Assembly: GCA_035222895.1 (NCBI GenBank)
Contig: JAVYIG010007872.1
Location: forward strand, 32,143-96,142
Length of the DNA stretch: 64,000 nucleotides
Reading direction: 5' to 3'
DNA from: Strongylocentrotus droebachiensis
Taxonomy: Eukaryota > Echinodermata > Echinoidea > Camarodonta > Strongylocentrotidae
The notes beneath the pieces are model-generated. The model did no database searches, had not been told where the DNA came from, and saw only the letters and a program-made list of their open reading frames with translations. This document shows, one piece after another, positions 1 to 10,145 of this stretch (the first letter of the stretch is position 1; every line of letters starts with the position of its first letter). The translations under genes were made by a program, and so were the position numbers.

Positions 1-308
1 CCTTTAGGTCAGTCAGGAACCCCATGACTTTTACAAGCCGATCGCCTGTCTGATTATCAAGATATTTATGATTGGAATTACAAATTTTGAAAACCGTTCG
101 CCTGACGGTTTTCATAACACTACAGTCTATTGGGGAAAACGAGTATGGTAAAACCGGTCACTCAAAGGTTTTTACTTTTTTGAGGCACTTCTTGATCATT
201 TTGAAGCGCAATTTTTTTAGGGCTTCAATATTACACCATATCACGGACACTACGATAACACGTAGGGCCGTGTATCTCAGATTTAACATTGTTAAACGAT
301 CCCTTTAA
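1..308 (-). repeat. TTAA-ended MITE family A, copy 1 (cut by window edge)
   Basis: Read on the minus strand, this begins TTAAAGGGATCGTTTAACAA at 308. It matches 1656-1963 on the plus strand almost base for base, giving an inverted pair with arms of about 308 bp. A third copy starts at 40432. Copies 2 and 3 continue about 77 bp past the point equivalent to base 1, so this copy runs off the left edge of the window. It has no coding capacity. If the mS38 exon model is right, it lies in the intron just upstream of that exon. Confidence 0.8.
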
Positions 309-393
309 TATTATTATCATCCAGACAAACAATTAATAAATGCACTGTGATTGAAAACTCTTCTCTCTTATGTATTGAAATCAAATCCTTTAG

Positions 394-1199
394 GTACATC
401 GTGGAATGTCCAAGCATCGAGATGCCTGGGTCACACATCTTCTACCGTGAACACAGGCAATCCGCCAAAAAGGCAAGAAACACCAAAGGTCTATTCACCA
501 AGCTTGTCCACAGTTCTTGTCACCAATCCTAGCAGTCGACAGCAGCAAGAGACATGTCCTGAGACCCTTGGCAGGCTTCTCTCCAGGTTGTCGCTGTCGC
601 CAGAGGAAGCAGCCGCAACAATCCAATATACGTTGCCGACAAGGTCGCCAGTGGCTCAAGTCGCAATCTTAGACCCTGTTGCAAGTGTAGCAATACCCTG
701 GGATTGTCCAACTGCTGTTACCCAAGACTCTCTCGATGTACCCTCTTCCCAAAGAGTGGACGTTTTCATCGATGAGCCTGCCTCGGACAGTGGGGTCGCA
801 AAGAAGGCTTCGAACATTCTGCAGAAGAGGCACAGGAAGATGAAGCGCCATCAGTACAAGAAGTGGCGCAAACGTAACCGCTTCAAGCTGCGCATGCAGA
901 AGCAACGGAGGCGCAAGAAGCAGAAGGCAAGGTGGGAGCGCTATCTGAACAGGTTTCGGTTCGCAGAATTGAAACCGTCGGAGGGGCAGCAATACCTGGC
1001 AAAGAAACAAGAAAAGTTACATTTGTACCTGAACTACCATGGAGTGGATGTTGATGATGGTAGTGCGCGTAAAGAGATAAGTCCCGAGGAGAGCAAGAAG
1101 AGGCAAAAGAAGGGACCTATCGGTACTTGCGTAATTTCTTCTCAAGGGACAGGCAGTATAACACCTATACCAATAGTGCCAGAGGGTGTTAAGCTGTAA
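394..1199 (+). CDS. AURKAIP1: Mitochondrial ribosomal protein mS38 (AURKAIP1/COX24 family), last coding exon, 5'-partial
   Basis: The reading frame is open from 351 to TAA at 1197-1199 but has no ATG before the conserved domain, and an in-frame TGA sits directly upstream at 348. A pyrimidine-containing stretch ending in tcctttag at 393 is a good splice acceptor. The exon would start at 394 with the last two bases of a split codon and encode about 267 residues. The diagnostic part is about 795-980: a strongly basic helix with RHRKMKRHQYKKWRKRNRF, followed by runs of R, K and Q. This matches the C-terminal DUF1713 block of mS38, where human AURKAIP1 has RRRKMNHHKYRKLVKKTRF. In the family, mS38 binds 12S rRNA in the mitochondrial small subunit. 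The upstream 130 residues are low-complexity Ser/Pro/Thr/Val. About 70 residues follow the domain, whereas the human protein ends shortly after it. The N-terminal targeting exon must lie left of the window. A retrocopy fragment is the alternative. Confidence 0.8.
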
Positions 1200-1655
1200 T
1201 GCTGTTGAGGTATTATTAGGCCTGTTCTCATCAGCTCGAGATTGCCAAATAACCCGCTATTTTAACTATCCCGATCGCAAATGATCCAGCTAATTCTTCA
1301 TCAGCCTCCAGTTGCAATTCCATGGATATTTGGTCGATACAGTCACCCAAGATATCTCGCTATTTGGCAAAATAACCCCACTATTTGTCCGGTGCGTCTT
1401 CACCGGCCCGAAGACTCAAGATAATTTCTTGAGGTCGAGTCTCAAGCTGATATAGAAGCGATTTGTGACTTTGGGACTATTTCTCAAATCAGAAATAGTG
1501 GGCTTTTTGGCAATCTCAAGCTGATGAAGACATACCTATTGTCGGTTGTGTGGCATATACTCTGGCTTCAATATATCTGCAGTCAAGAACCTACACTCAC
1601 TGAATTTATAACTTCAGCCCTAGACCTGACACCATACCTAATCATAACCAAACCC
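1200..1655. repeat. mS38 3' region with a foldback element at 1230-1525
   Basis: Inverted ends of about 35 bp bound this element: atcagctcgagattgccaaa at about 1230 and its counterpart at about 1491-1525 (tttttggcaatctcaagctg). The interior repeats the same words around 1365-1385. It looks like a small non-autonomous foldback element inserted just 3' of the mS38 stop, probably in its 3' UTR. No clear target duplication was resolved. The nearest AATAAA signals are at 2898 and 3621, so the mRNA end is unresolved. Confidence 0.55.
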
Positions 1656-2040
1656 TTAAAGGGATCGTTTAACAATGTTAAATCTGAGATGCACGGCCCT
1701 ACATGTTATCAGTGTCTGTGATATGGTGTTAAATTGAAGCCCTACACAAATTACTCTTCAAAATGATCAAGAAGTGCCTCAAAAAAGTAGAAAAAATCTT
1801 TGAGTGACCGGTTTTACCATACTCGTTTTCCCCAATAGACTTTATTGTTATGAAATCCGTTAGGAAAACACAAAATTTGGTTTTGATTTCTAATCATAAA
1901 TATCTTGATAATCAGACAGACGATTGACTAGTAAAAGTCATGGGGTTCCGGACTGACTTAAAGGTTTATAATCATCATTGCAGCATGAGCTATACCCAGG
2001 ATTTTGTTTCAGAACCTGAGACAAAGTTACCGGATCCCTT
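1656..2040 (+). repeat. TTAA-ended MITE family A, copy 2
   Basis: This starts with TTAA at 1656 followed by AGGGATCGTTTAACAATG. It is the inverted partner of bases 1-308 and a direct relative of 40432-40800. Homology to the third copy continues through gcagcatgagctatacccag to about 2040, then fades without a recognisable second terminus. The 169-residue open frame crossing 1938-2447 on the minus strand is made of this repeat and is not a gene. Confidence 0.75.
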
Positions 2041-2306
2041 TTACCCAACATCAAACCAAATTTCATCTCTACCCCTAACAGTATATCTTTGACAAAACAG
2101 AGTCTGAAGCTGTTGTCGTCAGAGCATATTTCAGGGCACCATGCCACCATTGTCATGGAAATCCATGGGTCTGAGGCATGCCCTAAGTCCTTTAGCAAGA
2201 CATGAATGTACATTTGCCGTACTCTACACAGGTGTAATGAATTGGTTCTTTGTTGGATTTTTAATTTCGTGAAGAAGCTCGTGTACCAATGGCATCGGGA
2301 GTTAAA

Positions 2307-2437
2307 GCCTGTTTCATAAAACTTGCTTATCAATAACAAGTTACAATAACTGTTATAAGCTACTGAAACCATGGCATTTGACTGGCTAAGGGCAACTTTG
2401 TCATTTGTTATTGATATCAAGTTTGATGAAAAAGGGC
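2307..2437. repeat. Small foldback element
   Basis: The left end reads gcctgtttcataaaacttgc then ttatcaataacaa. The right end reads ttgttattgatatcaagttt then gatgaaaaagggc. The two are imperfect inverted complements of about 40 bp around a short interior, typical of a short MITE. No target duplication was identified. Confidence 0.5.
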
Positions 2438-4370
2438 CCAGATGCAAAAACGAGTGCTACATGTATCTGTGCAGTGTGCAATGCTCTCTAATTTAATTTA
2501 GTTATCATATAGACTATTGAAAATCAGAAGGATGATAACTCATATACTTTAGCATGCTTTTGCTCTTGACAGACAATGTATGGTTGGAAAGCAAACAAAT
2601 AATTTCATTTTGAATAGGTCTCAAGTCTGCAATGCATTGACAGAACTTGATTTTCTGAAACCAGTGATTACTGTAATGTAATGGTAATGAAATGTTAATT
2701 ACAATGTTTTTTTTCTCCATTTAATATTGATGTACAGTGTAATGAATGCAAATGCAAAAGTCTGCAGCATCCAAAACGTACTGCAGGGCAGGAGAGTCGT
2801 GAATTACAATTACAAGTTGGTGAGGAAATGTGGGCAAAGTGTGCTGAAGAAACTTTCTGAAAAATTGCTGTTTTGGTTGAGAGAGTTGCCTTGTTTAAAT
2901 AAATAAAATAAGAAGAAAAAAAAAACAGAAAAGAAAAGCGGAACTTGCAAATGTTGAATTATCACTTGTGACCAATGGGGGCAGCAAATACAAAAATGAA
3001 TTGTCAGCTACCTGATTATTGCTAATTTCAGTCCCCATCTTCATCTTGCTACCCCTTCCCTCAATTTGAACAATTTTGCTTATATTGCTCCTTGAAAAAG
3101 GCAGATAAATGTTTTTTTCCCGGTTTGTATCGTTTTCATGTCTTCAAGGAAAAAAACACAAAAACACAACCCCCTACCCCCCCCCCCCCCCCCTCATCTT
3201 GGGTTGGAATGATTCTCAATATTATTTTTACAGAGGCTTACATAACTTTTCAGAATAGCTAATGATGGCCAGTTTTTGTTGTTGTGTTAATGTAATTTAA
3301 TAGTACACGGCTGCCACAGCATGAAGCTTTCACAGAAAACTTTCTGATTGTACAATAGATTTCAAACATACAACATGTACCCTTGCAGCCAGCTACACTG
3401 TCAATGTGAGGTCTGAAACAGTTAGGTTGAAGGCTGTTACGTCTGTATGGAACTGACTGATTTTGATTATGCTCTGGGTTAGCTGGCTATGTGCTGCCAT
3501 CTTTTGTTTATTGTACAACATGCATGTGGAATTACTAGTAGAACTGCATCAGTAGAGGGCAGCAGATTTTATGGTTTAAACTTGACCGTATCTGTTATGA
3601 GTATGTTAGCTTGATGGAAAAATAAAGGTAGATGACTTACACATTTGTCATGTAATTTTGTATCCCTTTCAATCATTGTTTTTGCTACAACTATTTTATT
3701 TGCGAAGATAGATATGGATTTTGGACAGTTATGTATTAAGCCAGTTTCTAATAGATATGGGGATTTAATATCATAAAATCTGTATACAAGTTATAGTTAT
3801 ACCAACTAATACTGCATGAGGTGAAATCAAAATGAACATGTGCGTTTGTACATGTATAATATGTACTGGCAAATCCTGTTGTAATGAATTATCTTAAAGA
3901 GTCTTAAAATATTGCACATTTTGGGGAGCATTCCGTTATCTGACGAGCCATTTTACTCCGATCTGGTTGGTCTGTTGACTTGATTATAATGAGATTAGCC
4001 TGTAATATTATATAAACTTAAAATTCAGTGCTTGAAACATTGGAGCTATTATGATCCACTTATCTTCATAGGCTTGTTGGAAAGGTAAATCATATGACAT
4101 GTAAGTAAAGGATTAAAAAAAAAGGTCCTTTGTGATTGTGAACCAAGAAACAAGGAATTTCTGCTTTTGCATTGTATACATGTGATATGTAAAGTGCTGT
4201 GAAAGAGTTCACAATTAAAATTTTAATACGTGAAAAAGCAATAATGTTTGTTCTCCCCTTTTTTAATAGTAATTTCTTTATTTTCAACATTATACAGAAG
4301 TAATATGCAAACTAGGTACATGTTTTTTAAAATACATTTTTAAAGTCAAAATACATATCATATCATAATA
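2438..4370. other. Non-coding stretch, no gene recognised
   Basis: AT-rich DNA with a poly-C tract at about 3176-3193 and AATAAA words at 2898 and 3621. Either could end the mS38 transcript, but nothing in the sequence decides it. No open frame here has recognisable protein features. Confidence 0.5.
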
Positions 4371-4526
4371 CCGGGCATGGCAGTTCAATGGTTAGAGCGT
4401 CCGTCTCATGAACGGGAGGTCGTGGGTTCGATCCCCGGCCGAGTCATACCAAAGACTTATAACAGAGCAGTTTCACAACTGAAGTGGCTACCCTGGGTAA
4501 ATAAAACGTTATTATTATTATTATTA
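4371..4526 (+). mobile_element. tRNA-derived SINE
   Basis: The head resembles a tRNA: an A-box-like ttcaatggttagagcg at about 4384, an anticodon-arm hairpin with loop ctcatga (would-be anticodon CAT), and a B-box ggttcgatccc at 4425. The 3' cytosines and acceptor pairing are decayed. An unrelated tail follows, ending in an ATT repeat at about 4510-4526. Head, tail and A/T-rich repeat end are the layout of a Pol III SINE, not a working tRNA gene. Confidence 0.75.
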
Positions 4527-5077
4527 ATATCAATCAATTGCTTAATTATACCTTTCAGAAAACACATAGTTGACAAATCATTTCAAACATTTAAAAATGC
4601 AGGTGACCGCCATCTTAAGCTTGAACGTGATTGCAGCCTCAGAAAAGGATCCTTCTAATTATGGGCGACCAACCTTATACTATAAAATATCAGAAATAAA
4701 TTAATTATAACAGCCACAAAATAAAAGAAGTCAATTTTTTCGAAGGGCTTAAAATGAAATGCGTTAAGTTTGAATGTTAGTGTATGTCTTTTTTAAAATG
4801 TGTCATTTATGTTTTTTTATGTATGTGCATGGACAAGCGAGGGTGTGCGAGTGTTTACGTTTGGAGCGTTTATTATTAAAATCATGACGTGCATGCTGAT
4901 GTAAATTTACGCTTCATGTAACAGTTCATGTACAATGTTTGATGTAGCCGACAAAATTACATGGATTGTAATCAACTGGGGCTCATTGCAGTAGAGATGC
5001 TAATGGAGTTATGGACATGTGCATCGGAAAAATCTTGTCTCGGAAATAGCAACAGATATCTAAATTGGAGCACATTT

Positions 5078-5174
5078 CGTCCCCGTTTTCATGAAGTGAC
5101 GGTAATGAGGACAATTGTCACGCAAATTGTATGCAATTTTCCTCAGTACCGTCACTTCGTGAAAAATAGGGACG
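5078..5174. repeat. Foldback repeat with 40-bp arms
   Basis: Bases 5078-5117 (cgtccccgttttcatgaagt onwards) are the imperfect inverse complement of 5134-5174 (ending cacttcgtgaaaaataggga). The spacer is about 16 bp, giving a stable cruciform or hairpin. This is a MITE-like foldback without a resolved target duplication. Confidence 0.6.
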
Positions 5175-5510
5175 ATTTATGTGATGTAAACTTAATTTAT
5201 ATTTGCCGTTTATATCGGTCTCGGAGTAATGGGCAGTATACAATCTTTACTAAAGAATGTCTTTTATTTTATAGTAGCTGTCCACGTATGTTTGCACTGT
5301 TTGATGGAAGGGGGGGGGGGGGTGGGCAGAAATAGCAATGAGGGCTCATAATCATAAAACCTTACTTATTCAGCCGAGTTGTCGGCTTACTATGTACCTA
5401 CGGTTGACAACCAACTAGCTTAGTAATGTTTTATGGAATTATGGGCTCTGATAATTTGCTTTTTTTCATAAAAAAAAAGAAGTTCATAATGCCTGTATTT
5501 TGTTCTTAGC

Positions 5511-5511
5511 A

Positions 5512-5549
<38 letters not shown>

Positions 5550-5864
5550 GTAAAGAGATTATAAATTATAAAATATGAATATGGATAAAGATGCATATGA
5601 AGTGGGTAAATGCAGACAAGAATAAAGGTCGTATAAATAATAGTAAATGGAGAGCAGATGCAAACATTGATGTAGAGGGAAAAATAGACGAGAGAGAGAA
5701 AGAGAGATAGAGAAGTAAAGAGATGGGATTTATACAAGGATAGAGAAGTAAAAGGGAGGTAGAGAATAAGGGAAAGGGAATAAGGGCGGCAGAAATAGTA
5801 GTAGATAAGGAGGAGATTTCACAAAATTATGTACAGGAACAAAAAAGAGGAAAATAATCAAAGA

Positions 5865-5901
<37 letters not shown>

Positions 5902-6062
5902 GGAATCGTATAAGGATAGAGAGATAAAGGGGTATGGACGTGGATGTTTAAAGATGAAAGAACTGAACTGGGGTGATAAATATAGATGAAGAGGAGACAG
6001 AGAAAAATAAAGAGATTAAGATAAAGGGCTTTGTCAGAGAGAGAGAGAGAGAGAGTGAGAGG
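5511..6062. repeat. GA-rich microsatellite region
   Basis: Three (GA)n runs lie at about 5515-5546, 5869-5898 and 6035-6056, joined by purine-rich DNA. Open frames across it only translate the repeat into alternating Ser-Leu. Confidence 0.85.
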
Positions 6063-7333
6063 TTATTCGCCTCTCCCCCCTCTCCGCTTAAAAAAAAAGA
6101 AAAGAAGTAAACAAATACATAAATACAATTCGTAAGTTAAGGGCCAGAACATTTTTATAAGCTCGCGGGATATTTCCCCTTGATGCAAAAGTCTAGATAC
6201 GCCGCTGAAAAAAAAAATCTTTTGTGGCAGTGAAAAGATGAACTAGTTTCTGCAAGGTTCGATCAAATCTATGGATATGGCGCAAACAATCATCCATACA
6301 TCATAGTGTAAGACACATTAATCGGATATTATGTGTTTTCTGAAATTATTACGTGTGAAATAATGAGGTAATACGTCATCCGTTGGCATATACACATAGA
6401 CAATACACGTGTATGATTTCAAGCAAGAGCTTAAAACCATTTCACATGCACATTGCATGACACTATAATGAATTAATTATTGCCTGTATTGTTCCGAGGG
6501 TGCTCATCATTATGGTTGCCATAGAAACAGAGCTAATGCGTGTTTTTGCACTCTTATGAAATGTATGAAAACGCATTATGAGTTGGTTAATGGAAGTGGA
6601 AGTGTTATATAAAAAATGCTATAGGCTTATAATTCCCTTTGTGATGTACTTTTGCAAGCGGTATATGGGAAAAGAGATTACAAATAGTATAGTTTGTATT
6701 TAGGTTTTAATATATTGATAGATCGAAGTACGATTACTTGCTTTTTGAATATAAAGGTAAAGCCAACAGGTTGTAGATAGCTTTATATTATGTGCAATAT
6801 ATTTACACTAGACGTTTGATATCATAATGCATATTGAGCGCGACAGTGCCATAACTCTGTAGTCTGTACTAATTTCAGTTTATTACCGATCTATAGCTTA
6901 TATGTTTAGTATTGAGTTCTGATGTGTTATGTTTACTACAAAAGATACAGATGTTTGAGTTAGTTATTTTTTTTATTTATTTTTTTAATTGGTAAAAAAA
7001 AAAAAAAAAAAAAAAGTGGCAACATTCAATTCTTAATAAAGATATTGAATAAATTAAAAACAGTTGGGAAGAGATTATAGCTAGACTCGCAGTAAATTCG
7101 AATCAAAGTTGAAACAAGAAAGTTTACAGACAATATCTTGCTTGGTTAAACTACATGTACATTACCCTCGGTGAAGTGAAGAGGACCGTTTACCTTCTGG
7201 GACGCGATCCTAATGGAAACACTCGTAGTCACATCGACTCGGGGACCATAGTTCCAACCAGACCCCCTTATGGCATTATATATTTTCATATGATATATCA
7301 ATTTATTATATACACTTTTGTATATATGTATGT

Positions 7334-7522
7334 CAGTGGCGGATCCAGAGGGGGGGGGGGGGGGTGCGATTTTGCAAAAAAAAAATAAAAAAATAAAAAA
7401 ATAGTGCTCACTACCCCCCCCCCCCCCCCCCCCACTGAGCGAATTATCGGCCGGCTGTTTCGCCGCTAAATATTTTCTCACGAATTGGCCCCCTCCCCTG
7501 CCACCGGCTGGATCCGCCCCTG
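7334..7522. mobile_element. hAT-like MITE with exact 8-bp target duplication
   Basis: The element begins CAGTGGCGGATCCAG and ends CTGGATCCGCCCCTG, an inverted-terminal-repeat pair of about 15 bp. It is flanked on both sides by ATGTATGT (7326-7333 and 7523-7530). CAG ends and an 8-bp duplication are the hallmarks of hAT transposons. Its 189 bp cannot encode a transposase, so it is non-autonomous. The interior is mostly a poly-G run near the left end and a poly-C run near the right, separated by A-rich DNA. Confidence 0.85.
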
Positions 7523-8365
7523 ATGTATGTATATTGTGTATATCATTATGGGCAGTATTCAGTCGAAACGCCATAAGCCTGCAACAATGTTCACTGCTCT
7601 GACTTTATGAGCGTCATCTTTCTTTCTCTTTCTTTCTCCCTCTCTCTCCCTTCCCCTCCCTTTCTCTCAATTCACATTAATACTTGGAATTCAAATTTCA
7701 TATCAACATTATGATATGTAAATTAATAATTTTTTTTTTATCAAGCACTGTAAATCAATTACGATTTTACCTTTGCACATATAGATCACCTTTGACATTA
7801 AAAAATACTACTAAGAATTTCCAGAAGTTTTCTTGACGCAAAATACAACCTTCCTATTGCGTTTTCTGTTGTAGCTGACACAAACTTGCTCCATACGTTT
7901 CTGTACACAATTCTGATATATTGTAGGTGCAAACTGTATTCAGTTATGCCTGAATGAAAATTGATTTTAATTTCACTATATTGTCTGTTGCTTTTCTTTT
8001 CTAGCCTTTTTTCCACCTGGTCTCAATTTTAAAAACAGGTATAGACGCAGATCACACGTATTAAACGAGAATTTCCGACATGCCTCCAATTAAATCTGAT
8101 AATGATAATGATAATAAAAATAATACAAGTACTTCTGATAATGTGCTGTCTTGTACAGCGCATATCAGATTATTATAGCGTCTTTAAGCACTTCCAAACG
8201 ACTTGGTACTAAAGGATTTCATTTGGATTAATTAAGGAATTCTTTAAATTTAAGATGAGGTATCTAAAACTATATTTAAAAACACATGTTTTCAAAAGAT
8301 TCTTGATTTCTGTGGTTTCAGTAGAAATAGCGATATTAATAGAAGTAGTAATACCTAGAAGTAGT

Positions 8366-8366
8366 A

Positions 8367-8413
<47 letters not shown>
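8366..8413. repeat. (GTA)n microsatellite
   Basis: Sixteen or so near-perfect GTA units. No gene context. Confidence 0.85.
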
Positions 8414-8419
8414 TAGTGG

Positions 8420-10000
8420 TGAATGGTGGTGGTGGCAGTAACAACAATGATACTAACTAGTTATTAATATAGCGCATTTCCAATTTAGTAAGTGATCAAA
8501 GAGCTTTACAGTTTCATCAAAAGATGACGATGAACAGAGAAGTTTATAATGATGGAGATAAAGGGCTTCATGGATTACCAACTCAACTTCCAGGGTTTCA
8601 AAACAATTTCAAAAGAAGGAAGAAGAAAGAAAACGTGGCTGAAATACAAACAAGCATGTCTACTGGGTGGTTAATTATACACGTCACGTATCCCAAGACA
8701 ACTTGTTTTATAAAGCATGTAGCGTGTCCCCCGGGGGTAGCTGAACAGATAGGTGAATTGACACCTATTTCCTCACTCGTTCCGCTCCCGAATACGTCAA
8801 TGTCTTATGTTAATGAACCACGGCACCGATTTTTAAGGGGTTACATTAGCATATCGCTTTACTGCAAATGGAAAAAGACGGATGACTTCTTTCTTACTTG
8901 CTGCATGGCAATACATATCTATAACCGATCCCCACGAAATAAAGCCTGAGCCCCAATCACCGAAGTTATTCCCATATTGATGACTCATAAATATTTATTG
9001 TAACTTTAATCTTTATAGTAGGGAACGTATTATATCCTACTCGTTTGAAACCCGGGAGTGAATGCGATCTTGTTGTTTGATTACAGTTTTCAACCTGGCA
9101 GTGTTGATCCATCAGTTTTCTGTCTTTTAAAGCCCCACTGTCCTACTTGTAGCTACTTGCTCCCTCTAGATAGAAAACTTCCCCAATCGGTACCTGTTGG
9201 TCCCCCATGATCCTCCTTTTCTTATGTTAGTTGAGAGCTGAGTTAATGAGATAGCCACCTGTCAGTGACCTCGCTGTGTGGTCTAATCCCTTCTGGCCAG
9301 GTAGTATTGACGGTCTTTAAAGGTAGATTTCGGAATGCATTTTGAATACAAAATCGAAACCAGTGGACAACAACCTAAAACGTAAAATGCATACAGTCAT
9401 GCACACCATCCCTTAGAAAAACACCCGGCATTAAATAACATTGAGATAAGTATAAAGCCATGGATAAGATACTTTTATATCCTCCCCCTTACCTCATACA
9501 TATTTTTCTTACAAGAAAGGAAGCAGTAAGCTTAAGGTTGGCCTAAATACTGGAGCATGCTCAAGACATGAAGAAGAGAAGGGAGGGATTATCATCACGG
9601 CCTGAAAGCTGTAATCCCTCGAAAAAAGAAAATGCTGACTTTAATAAAATGATGAGGATGATGATGATAAAAACTCGATCTTTGTCTTTTCTCAAAATTT
9701 TCTTTCTATAATAATTGTTTTCTTAATGCAAGGGATAAGCCTCTTAGCATTTCAGAAGCGGGATATACATTGCTATGAATGTTTAAGAAGCTTTAGTATA
9801 GCATTTATAAATGCCAAAGAAATGAGAAAATGAGGATATGATAGTTATATATTCTTTATCTTTTAGATAGTGACAAATTGAACAAATTGCTGTTTCATAA
9901 TATATAACAAAACTGCAGAATTTGTGAGTGACATGAAATATCAAAACAAGATATAAATCTGATGATGGTCAGCTTATTTTCTGTGACTTACTTGACTTGA
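8420..10000. other. Non-coding stretch, no gene recognised
   Basis: A 141-codon open frame at 8524-8949 has no recognisable domain, and its composition resembles its surroundings. I see no splice-bounded exon or repeat structure I can name. Confidence 0.4.
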
Positions 10001-10145
10001 CTTATGTAGTCCACGCAGGCAGGGGACCTCGTAAAGGCTTCTGTATGGTGAAGACATTACAGGTATTTCTATCTGCAGCCGGTCTTAATGCATCTGTCAG
10101 CCTGGTTATGGACCTCGCTTTGCAGTCCTCTGAGATGCAGACAGG

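Noticed and set aside
1-2040. Interpretation as a transposon that captured the mS38 gene
   Set aside because: The exon has a splice acceptor and lacks its own start, and the shared repeat extends outward past the inverted region. Two independent MITE insertions around a normal last exon is simpler.
1938-2447. 169-codon minus-strand open frame
   Set aside because: It overlaps the MITE family A end and a foldback element, and has no domain.
4377-4658. 93-codon open frame and possible tRNA gene (anticodon CAT)
   Set aside because: The frame translates a SINE. The tRNA head has poor acceptor pairing, a non-tRNA body and an ATT-repeat tail, so neither a protein nor a tRNA gene is supported.
8524-8949. 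141-codon open frame
   Set aside because: No recognisable domain, splice context or codon pattern distinguishing it from surrounding DNA.
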